Shown one piece after another: positions 7,117 through 12,489 of a stretch of 12,489 nucleotides of DNA (positions are counted from its first letter, which is position 1; every line of letters starts with the position of its first letter). This DNA comes from CAZTYI01 sp964466185 (GTDB lineage Bacteria; Chlamydiota; Chlamydiia; Chlamydiales; SM23-39): assembly GCA_964466185.1 (NCBI GenBank), contig CAYXMS010000037.1:1-12489 (forward strand), read 5' to 3'. A model generated the notes under the pieces. It ran no database searches. It was not told the origin of the DNA and saw nothing but the letters and a program-made list of their open reading frames with translations. Both the position numbers and the translations under genes were made by a program.

Positions 7117-8514
7117 TCAGTTTTTGTTTAAAACAGCTGTTTTTGCTGTTTTGATAAGGCCAAGCAGTTTTTTCAAAGCATCATCTAATTCCAGACCTTT
7201 TTCTACGCATTTCTGTTTAATATAAAGATCTACTTTATCTTTGCCCGAACCGATCAACCCAAAATCGCTGTCTGCCATTTCTCCCGGCCCGTTTACCACA
7301 CAGCCCATAACAGCAATTTTAAAATCTTTTAAATGAGCAAGCTCCCGTTTGACTTTTTGAGCAGCTTTTTGAAGATCAAACTGCGTTCTGCCACAGCCGG
7401 GACAGGAAATAAACTCCGCTTTAGATCTTTTTAAGCCCAGGCCCTGTAATATAGACAGTTTCAAATCTGTCTTTTCCTGCAGCTTTAAGCTATCGGTTTG
7501 TATTTCAACCATGGAAGCTTTATTTTTAAAAACTAAAAAACCAAAAGCCGCAGCAGCTTCCATGGTAATTTTTTCTTTATCTCCTGAAAAATTACAAAAT
7601 TCCTTGTTTAAATAATCTACTTTTTTTTCTTTTAGCAATTTCATAAAACCAGTTTTGTATTTTCGCGTATAATTTATTAAAAATTTGGCCGGCCGAATTT
7701 CTTTGTCCGGATCTTCCGTCAAAGATACCCTTATTGTATCTCCGATTCCATCCAAAAGCAAAGCGCCAATGCCGATCGCTGACTTGACTCTTCCGTCTTC
7801 TCCTTCTCCCGCTTCTGTTACTCCTAAGTGCAAAGGATAATCCCAGCTCTTTTGCTGCATTTTTTCAACCAATTTTTGATAGCTTTCAACCATAATTTTA
7901 GGGTTTGAAGCCTTCATTGAAAAAACAAGATCATGAAAATCATGGTTCCTACATATTTCTCCATATTCTAAAGCAGACTCGACCATGCCCTGAGTCGTAT
8001 TGCCAAAACGCGACATAATCCGGTCTGACAAAGAACCATGATTAACTCCAATCCTAAGAGCTTTTTTTTGTTTTTTAAGCTTTTTTAAAAGCGGCAAAAA
8101 CCCTTTTTCCAAACGTTTCAGCTCTTCTTGATATTGTGCTTCAGTATAGCTAAGAGTCTGAAAAACAGCTCTTTTATCTAAATAATTACCTGGGTTAATC
8201 CTTATTTTTTCTACAAAATCAACTACTGTTAAAGCAGCTTTTGGGGAAAAGTGGATATCTGCAATCAGCGGAAGATTAATATTTTGCCGAATAAGCATAT
8301 TTTTGAACTTTTCAACAGCCATAGCTTCTTTTAATCCAGGAATGGTTATTCTTAAAAGTTCACAGCCGGCATCTGATAGCTTGCGTGCCTGATCTAGGGC
8401 TTTTTTAGTGTCTAAAATAGAAACATTTAACATCGATTGAATACGTATTGGATTGTGACCTCCTATGCCAATAGTTCCAACATTTACAGCTCTGGTAAAA
8501 AAAGACTTTTGCAC
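7117..8514 (-). CDS. ispG: 4-hydroxy-3-methylbut-2-enyl diphosphate synthase (IspG/GcpE), shortened long-type
   Basis: IspG is the [4Fe-4S] enzyme of the MEP pathway that converts methylerythritol cyclodiphosphate to HMBPP. The TIM-barrel half includes IRIQSM (23-28), LIADIHF (83-89), IRINPGN (104-110), NHGSLSDRIMSRFG (158-171), LHLGVTEAGEGEDG (228-241) and IGDTIRVSLTEDP (257-269). The cluster domain has CPGCGRTQFD (371-380) and GCVVNGPGEMAD (404-415), giving ligands Cys371, Cys374, Cys405 and probably Glu412. NHGSLSDRI and NGPGEMAD are signatures of the long, plant/chlamydia type. That type normally has a large central A* domain and about 600 or more residues. Here only about 90 residues (275-365) separate the two halves, for a total of 465. 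Translation starts at GTG 8514; no better start exists before an upstream stop. No Shine-Dalgarno is visible. Confidence 0.95.
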   Translation of the reverse strand: MQKSFFTRAVNVGTIGIGGHNPIRIQSMLNVSILDTKKALDQARKLSDAGCELLRITIPGLKEAMAVEKFKNMLIRQNINLPLIADIHFSPKAALTVVDFVEKIRINPGNYLDKRAVFQTLSYTEAQYQEELKRLEKGFLPLLKKLKKQKKALRIGVNHGSLSDRIMSRFGNTTQGMVESALEYGEICRNHDFHDLVFSMKASNPKIMVESYQKLVEKMQQKSWDYPLHLGVTEAGEGEDGRVKSAIGIGALLLDGIGDTIRVSLTEDPDKEIRPAKFLINYTRKYKTGFMKLLKEKKVDYLNKEFCNFSGDKEKITMEAAAAFGFLVFKNKASMVEIQTDSLKLQEKTDLKLSILQGLGLKRSKAEFISCPGCGRTQFDLQKAAQKVKRELAHLKDFKIAVMGCVVNGPGEMADSDFGLIGSGKDKVDLYIKQKCVEKGLELDDALKKLLGLIKTAKTAVLNKN

Positions 8515-8622
8515 AATATTTTTTTTTAATTTAAAGATTTTTTTTAAAACATTTTTCTCAAAAATATTAAATGAAGCATTGATTATAAGTTTTTAACTTT
8601 TAAGCTAAAAGATAATATTTTT

Positions 8623-8628
8623 TATAAT
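8623..8628 (+). promoter_or_regulatory. Candidate -10 box before a small ORF
   Basis: A perfect TATAAT lies 41 bp before the ATG of the 38-codon ORF at 8669. The matching -35 position is poor (TTAAGC at 8600-8605, spacer 17). It counts only as mild support for transcription of that ORF. Confidence 0.25.
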
Positions 8629-8668
8629 TGGGAATTTTAATTAAAAAAGTGTTTTTTCTGTTGCTCTT

Positions 8669-8785
8669 ATGGCAAAGACACAAAAAAAAACTATGGAATC
8701 CAAAGAAAAGATACGTCTTAACTTTGTTCCTCTTGTTGTTGACATTCTCCCCATGGCTAAAGCTAGGGTATTACGCCGTCATTGA
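8669..8785 (+). CDS. Possible small basic protein, 38 aa, unknown
   Basis: The frame runs from an ATG at 8669 to a TGA at 8785 and gives a 38-residue peptide. It has a Lys-rich start (MAKTQKKTMESKEK), a hydrophobic middle (LNFVPLVVDILPM, 17-29) and a basic end (KARVLRRH). Its last 7 bp overlap the 3' end of the opposing methyltransferase gene. In favour: its base composition is visibly richer in G and C than the flanking intergenic DNA, codons such as CGT, CTT, GTT and GCT look like used codons, and a TATAAT precedes it. Against: it is very short, no Shine-Dalgarno is visible, and a 37-codon ORF also exists on the opposite strand of the same stretch. I recognise no family. Confidence 0.35.
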   Translation: MAKTQKKTMESKEKIRLNFVPLVVDILPMAKARVLRRH

Positions 8786-9633
8786 TAAAAATTTAAAAAA
8801 GCTTCTGTTGTGCCCCAAGGAAAGGTTATTTGCCATTTTTTGGCTGTGTAAAAATTCGGGTTATATTCGCAAAGGGCATAGCTGATTGTGATAATTTTTG
8901 TTTTAACAGGAAAATTTTCAAGTTTTTTTATCAGCTTTTGTAAAAAATCATCTTCCAAATTGCTGCCATAAAGATAAACGGCTGTAATCTCGGCTAGTAT
9001 TTGTTTGTTTTTAAAATAGTTGTCTATATAAGCAAAATAATCTTTTTTGTAAAAATTTAAACCTGTAAATTTAGGCTTTCTGTATCTTGCAAACTTGAAA
9101 AAAGGCCAAAAAAGCAAATCTGCCAGATTATATAAAAAACCCAAGGCTTGAGAAAAAAATACAAACAAAGAAATCTGTTCGATACCAATTACTCGGCAGT
9201 GTAAAAAAGAAAAAAGCCAAAAAGAGGCCCTTCCCCTGCCTGAACCCAGTTCTAAAATTACATCTTGAGAAGTAAGACCTGCTTTTTGGGAAATTTGAGT
9301 CATTGCCTTGAGTGGAGTTTCTCCATATGAAGCCTTTAAAAAAAAGCTTTCATCTAAAGATGTAAAACTAGAATTTGTAAAACAACTATTTTTACTTTTA
9401 TTTTTTCCCATATCTTCAATTAAAGTCTTGTCTAAGATTTTTTTAAAAAAATATTTTCGGCTGTAACGATAGGGATTTATAAACAAAGAAAAAACTATCA
9501 AAAACAGATCAAACGGCAAAAATAAAAGATATCTAAAAAAATGAAACCGCAAAGCCCAAAAAATATCCTTAATAAAAAAAAACTTGGTTCTAAAATAAAG
9601 TTTAAACAGCTTAAAAAATCTAAAAGTTGACAT
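8779..9633 (-). CDS. Membrane-anchored class I SAM-dependent methyltransferase-like protein
   Basis: The product is about 284 residues; numbering here counts from the GTG at 9639. The SAM-binding glycine motif is VILELGSGRGRASFWL (127-142). The acidic end of strand 2 is VIGIEQ (150-155), and a later strand, AVYLYGSNLEDDF (220-232), fits the motif IV position. YGETPLKAM (105-113) precedes motif I, as in several DOT1-like and RNA methyltransferase folds. The N-terminus is very basic and aromatic, with a hydrophobic stretch at about 36-55 (FRYLLFLPFDLFLIVFSLF) followed by NPYRYSRK, consistent with a membrane anchor or surface helix. I prefer the ATG at 9633 over the GTG at 9639 because AGGTGA sits just before it and overlaps the GTG. 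It lies 264 bp upstream of ispG on the same strand. The substrate cannot be told; protein, RNA and small-molecule targets are all open. Confidence 0.65.
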   Translation of the reverse strand: MSTFRFFKLFKLYFRTKFFFIKDIFWALRFHFFRYLLFLPFDLFLIVFSLFINPYRYSRKYFFKKILDKTLIEDMGKNKSKNSCFTNSSFTSLDESFFLKASYGETPLKAMTQISQKAGLTSQDVILELGSGRGRASFWLFSFLHCRVIGIEQISLFVFFSQALGFLYNLADLLFWPFFKFARYRKPKFTGLNFYKKDYFAYIDNYFKNKQILAEITAVYLYGSNLEDDFLQKLIKKLENFPVKTKIITISYALCEYNPNFYTAKKWQITFPWGTTEAFLNFYQ

Positions 9634-9789
9634 ATTCACCTAGTTTTAAAACTAAAGTCTTTAAAAAACTCTAATTTTTATTTAGCTTTAAATACCTGTT
9701 TTTAAATTTCTTAGCCATAGTTATTTGTATAACCTATCTGAAATTTGATGAAAATCTGTTTTTTGCTTTACATAGACAAAAAAAACCGA

Positions 9790-10050
9790 TTTAGGATAAT
9801 TCTCGGGAATCCTTGTTATTTCAATGCCGAGATGAAAGAGAATACATTGAAAAAAAAATAAAAAAAAGCTTCAATTGAAATAGTTTTTCAAAATTACTGT
9901 GGGGCATGCGGAAAGGGTTTAACATTAAAAACCCATAGCCTTGGAAACTGATACTGATAAAAAACCGAGAGGTAATCCTGTAAAAGGTTGGTGGCGGATT
10001 AAAGGAATCTCTTGTATCTTAGAATGCTCGGTAATTTATTGTCGAGAGGA
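9790..10050. other. Structured, apparently non-coding region upstream of the MATE gene
   Basis: The 454 bp between the methyltransferase start and the MATE ATG hold no convincing gene. The right part carries clustered inverted repeats. TCTCGG (9801-9806) pairs with CCGAGA (9827-9832), TTTCAATG (9819-9826) with CATTGAAA (9845-9852), and GGGTTT (9915-9920) with AAACCC (9929-9934). ACCGAG (9964-9969) pairs with CTCGGT (10027-10032) and encloses TAATCC (9973-9978) pairing with GGATTA (9996-10001). Stretches such as 9900-9920 and 9965-10000 are much richer in G and C than the rest of the gap. It could be a MATE 5' leader, a separate small RNA, or the remnant of a mobile element. I see no match to tmRNA, RNase P, SRP RNA or the riboswitch classes I know well. 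The left part (9634-9790) shows nothing recognisable. Confidence 0.4.
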
Positions 10051-10087
10051 TGTCACAATAATAAGTATTATACTAAGCTTTTAAATT

Positions 10088-11545
10088 ATGTCCACTTTAA
10101 CTAAATATCCCAAAGGCAGTTTTAAAGAGCTCTGGTCAATTTCTTTTCCTTTAATGATGTCGGCCTTTGCCGTTTTATTAATGGTCTTTGTAGACCGTAT
10201 GTTTTTAGCTCTTTACTCAGTGCCCGCTTTCAATGCCTGCGCTAAAGCATCCAATGCCTGCTGGGTATTAATTGGCGGACTGGGCATGGTGACGGCTATG
10301 AGCGAAGTTTTTGTCGCTCAATATAACGGAGCTAAGCTTTATACTAAAATAGGCTCGGCTGTCTGGCAAATGATCTGGCTGGCGCTTTGTTCTTTTTTAG
10401 TCTTTATCCCTTTAGCTTTATGGGCAGCTCCCTGGATTTTTTCTTCCGGTCCTTACGTGCATTTGGAAAGAACCTACTTTTTTTATTTTATGTTTTTCGG
10501 CTCGGCCTATCCCCTTTTAACTGCTTTAACCGGTTTTTTTGTCGGTCAGGGTAAAACTAAACTAATTATTAAAATCGCCATCACAGGAAATTTAATTAAT
10601 ATATTTTTAGACTGGCTTTTAATTTTTGGCATCAAAGGCATTATTCCTGAAATGGGTATTAAAGGAGCGGCTATTGCCACATCTATAGGTTCTTTTATCC
10701 AATCAGCTATCCTAGCTTATATTTTTATGAAAAAATCCAATCAGAAAATATTCGGCACTAATGAAATGGCTTTTAAACCGAAATTGTTTAAAGAATGTTT
10801 TAAAATCGGTTTTCCTCAAGGGCTTTTTTATGCACTAGAAATGCTTGGCTGGGCCATCTTTTTATTTATAATGGATAAAATGGGAGAAAAATTTATTACC
10901 ATTTCCGCTTTTTGCCAAACCATTATTTTGCTTTTGACCTTTTTTTTGGACGGACTCAGCAGAGGCGTAACAGCTATAGCCGGTAATTTAATCGGCGAAA
11001 AAAAACAAAATCTAATCAAAAAACTTTTAATGTCCAGTTTAAAGCTGCAAGTACTTTTTTCTCTTTTAACTGCTATATTTTTAATCTTTAAACCAGAAAT
11101 TATCCTAAAATTGACCTCTTACTTTCAAGCAACGCCGAAAACCAGCCTAATTATTTTTGATTCAACCTTAAAAACCTGCCTTTTCTGTGTCTTTTTCTTT
11201 TTATTTCTAGAGGGCACCCGCTGGATCTTTTCAGGTATTTTAACAGCGGCCGGAGATACCTGGTTTTTACTGCTTTCAGGCTCGCTTTCAGTTTGGATAT
11301 TTTTACTTTTTCCTACTTATTTAGTAATTGTAAAATACAAACAAACAGTAGAAATTGCCTGGATCATAACAGTTTTTTATTCTCTTGCTCTTTGCATAGC
11401 CTATTTTTTGCGATTTAAAACAGGCAAATGGAAAAAACTAGATTTAGCTAAAAATGAAATGAAATTTTCTGAAAATGAAATGAAAGAAAACAATGCTGAT
11501 TTTGCTAATAAAAAACAGGCTGTTAAAGAAGATAACCAAGATTAA
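10088..11545 (+). CDS. MATE-family multidrug/toxin efflux transporter
   Basis: This is an inner-membrane antiporter of the MATE (NorM/DinF-like) family, which exports cationic drugs or metabolites against Na+ or H+. The 485 residues contain about twelve hydrophobic segments in two six-helix halves, roughly 15-212 and 236-441. Family-like motifs are MVFVDRMFLALYS (32-44) in TM1, GQGKTKL (153-159), GNLINIFLDWLLIFGIKG (167-184), IKGAAIATSIGSF (191-203) and GLSRGVTAIAGNLIGEKK (289-306). The family's usual length is about 450; the extra is a hydrophilic C-terminal tail rich in Lys, Glu and Asn (443-485) with an imperfect 7-residue duplication. The ATG fits the usual start just before TM1. No Shine-Dalgarno is seen, but TATTAT lies at 10066-10071. 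It is convergent with the USP gene. The substrate is unknown; members with this start can also act in metabolite export. Confidence 0.9.
   Translation: MSTLTKYPKGSFKELWSISFPLMMSAFAVLLMVFVDRMFLALYSVPAFNACAKASNACWVLIGGLGMVTAMSEVFVAQYNGAKLYTKIGSAVWQMIWLALCSFLVFIPLALWAAPWIFSSGPYVHLERTYFFYFMFFGSAYPLLTALTGFFVGQGKTKLIIKIAITGNLINIFLDWLLIFGIKGIIPEMGIKGAAIATSIGSFIQSAILAYIFMKKSNQKIFGTNEMAFKPKLFKECFKIGFPQGLFYALEMLGWAIFLFIMDKMGEKFITISAFCQTIILLLTFFLDGLSRGVTAIAGNLIGEKKQNLIKKLLMSSLKLQVLFSLLTAIFLIFKPEIILKLTSYFQATPKTSLIIFDSTLKTCLFCVFFFLFLEGTRWIFSGILTAAGDTWFLLLSGSLSVWIFLLFPTYLVIVKYKQTVEIAWIITVFYSLALCIAYFLRFKTGKWKKLDLAKNEMKFSENEMKENNADFANKKQAVKEDNQD
11451..11485 (+). repeat. Imperfect 21-bp duplication in the MATE C-terminal tail
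   Basis: AAAATGAAATGAAA occurs at 11451-11464 and again at 11472-11485, a period of 21 bp (7 codons). It encodes the repeated NEMK motif in the hydrophilic tail. It looks like local slippage in a low-complexity segment. Confidence 0.7.
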
Positions 11546-11572
11546 ACAGATAATACCGACATAATCCGCCAG

Positions 11573-11593
11573 ACTATGAACCATTTACATAGT
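11573..11593 (+). terminator. Candidate terminator hairpin after the MATE gene
   Basis: ACTATG (11573-11578) pairs with CATAGT (11588-11593) around a 9-nt loop, 27 bp after the MATE stop, and is followed by a short T-rich stretch (TTGCTTT). The hairpin overlaps the stop codon of the convergent USP gene. The stem is short and AT-rich, so this is only a weak candidate. Confidence 0.25.
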
Positions 11594-12489
11594 TTGCTTT
11601 ACAGTCTCGTTTTCTTCGTTTTCAGCAGCTAAAGAATAATGAAAAAGATATCCATCAGCTGCAGCTTTAGCAACAGTCTGTTCATCTACTGCTTGATTTT
11701 CTTTCTTCAAATCATCGCATAGAAACCATTTATATTTAATTTTTCCAGCAGCTGTTAAAACAGGGTCTTCATTTTCATCAAGAACAATTTTTTTAACATA
11801 AGACACATAATGACCGTTCTGTGAACTGCCAAGATGCACGCTAAAAGAAGTTAAATTGTAAATATAAGTGTTTATTAAGCTTTTTTCTGACAATATATGC
11901 TTATCTTCTTGTAAAGAAAGAGTCATGGGCTCTTTTATCTCGCTTCTAATTTTACTTCCTTCCGGAGTAAATCTTTTTAATGATATAAAAAATTCTGTGG
12001 GCCGATTAATGATTTTATTAGTTTCAGAAATACTTACAAGTTCAGCATCTGGATCTACTCCTTCAATTTGAACATCTCTAGGTATCGGACGATTAAACTG
12101 AGGATGGCTATTATCACAAAAATTATCTAAAACCTCCTGTAGGGTTGTTGTTTTATCAACTTCCATGGGTAATGCAAGCAAACAGTGTTTTTGCTTCTTT
12201 AGGCAAGTTTTTAGTTCTTTTTCTTTTAAGATTTCATCATCAATTCCGTCTAATGCAAAATTAACAACATTTTCCATTTCAAAACTCGGTAGAAAGTCCC
12301 CTAAATAGTCAAAAACTTCTGTAATATCTGCCTGTTCTCCCAATGTTATTGGCATATCTAAAGACTGTAAAACTGCAATAACGGGCAATATATTAGGGGT
12401 TTTGTTTAAATCCAAATACTGACAGATAAATTGATGAAGGTAGTGTAACATTTTGTCTGTAAATTCAGGATTATAAAATCTTTGAAAAG
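11585..12489 (-). CDS. USP-type (peptidase C19) deubiquitinase, 5' partial
   Basis: This cysteine protease removes ubiquitin from proteins. The frame contains an ATG at 12451 but stays open beyond it to the window edge, so the gene's start and its Cys box are outside. Counted from that ATG: GEQADITEVFDYLGDFL (38-54) matches the QxDAxEF helix. PTEFFISLKRF (151-161) matches the USP core strand. TSFSVHLGSSQNGHYVSYVK (201-220) contains the catalytic His214. KWFLCDDLK (241-249) carries the likely third catalytic residue (Asp246 or Asp247). DGYLFHYSL (267-275) matches the closing AYxLFY strand. The paired CxxC motifs of the canonical USP zinc finger are absent. Bacteria have no ubiquitin, so I infer a host-directed effector. 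Similar USP genes are known in amoeba symbionts such as Amoebophilus and environmental chlamydiae. Activity depends on a Cys box that cannot be seen here. Confidence 0.85.
   Translation of the reverse strand, partial: FQRFYNPEFTDKMLHYLHQFICQYLDLNKTPNILPVIAVLQSLDMPITLGEQADITEVFDYLGDFLPSFEMENVVNFALDGIDDEILKEKELKTCLKKQKHCLLALPMEVDKTTTLQEVLDNFCDNSHPQFNRPIPRDVQIEGVDPDAELVSISETNKIINRPTEFFISLKRFTPEGSKIRSEIKEPMTLSLQEDKHILSEKSLINTYIYNLTSFSVHLGSSQNGHYVSYVKKIVLDENEDPVLTAAGKIKYKWFLCDDLKKENQAVDEQTVAKAAADGYLFHYSLAAENEENETVKQTM

Noticed and set aside
7130..7152. Perfect 8-bp inverted repeat AAAACAGC/GCTGTTTT as an ispG terminator
   Set aside because: It lies inside the ispG coding end, and on the ispG strand it is followed by A-rich rather than T-rich sequence, so it does not fit an intrinsic terminator.
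8628..8885. Plus-strand 85-aa ORF from a TTG start
   Set aside because: It needs a TTG start, overlaps the methyltransferase gene by over 100 bp, and reads as low-complexity Leu, Phe and Lys-rich sequence. The 38-codon ORF in a neighbouring frame is more gene-like.
9801..10035. tmRNA, RNase P RNA, SRP RNA, TPP or guanidine riboswitch in the MATE upstream region
   Set aside because: I looked for their hallmark sequences (RNase P GAGGAAAGTCC, SRP GGAAGCAGCC, TPP CTGATCTGG, ykkC core) and found none; only short fragments such as CCGAGAG are shared.
10828..11019. Minus-strand 63-aa ORF
   Set aside because: Antisense to conserved MATE transporter sequence.
11868..12071. Plus-strand 67-aa ORF
   Set aside because: Antisense to the USP gene, with no supporting features.
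1..12489. CRISPR array or a phage module
   Set aside because: The only regular repeat is the protein-coding LRR tract, with no spacers, and no integrase, capsid or cas-like gene is seen.

Overview
The window is AT-rich, densely packed bacterial DNA. The best fit is a Chlamydia-like (environmental chlamydial) intracellular bacterium. Three things point there. leuS lies directly upstream of waaA on the same strand, a gene order I know from Chlamydia. IspG has the long-type sequence signatures shared by chlamydiae, Bacteroidetes and plants. Both window edges carry ubiquitin-system proteins of eukaryotic type, as expected for a symbiont or parasite of amoebae or other protists. WaaA shows a Gram-negative, Kdo-containing envelope. 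An AT-rich endosymbiont of another phylum, such as Dependentiae, is not excluded.

Layout. 2-1831 (+) is the C-terminal part of a leucine-rich-repeat protein that ends in a HECT-type E3 ubiquitin ligase domain; its start lies left of the window. 1862-2035 (-) holds two CAT-anticodon tRNAs, one elongator Met and one initiator Met. 2075-5998 (-) is a leuS-waaA pair. A divergent promoter region (5999-6231) separates it from mutM (6232-7080, +). Convergent to mutM is ispG (7117-8514, -), preceded on the same strand by a membrane-anchored methyltransferase-like gene (8779-9633, -). A possible 38-codon gene (8669-8785, +) sits between these two. A 454-bp region without a clear gene (9634-10087) contains clustered inverted repeats with alternative pairing partners, just before a MATE-family transporter (10088-11545, +). 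The right edge (11585-12489, -) is the C-terminal part of a USP-type deubiquitinase whose Cys box lies outside the window.

The middle of the window is housekeeping: leucyl-tRNA charging, Kdo transfer to lipid A, base-excision repair, MEP-pathway isoprenoid synthesis and efflux. The edges are the accessory, host-directed part: a predicted ubiquitin writer (LRR-HECT) and a predicted ubiquitin eraser (USP) about 10 kb apart. The most interesting item is the LRR-HECT protein. It has the layout of the IpaH/SspH effectors (20-residue LRRs plus an E3 domain) but uses a eukaryotic-type HECT domain instead of the bacterial NEL domain.
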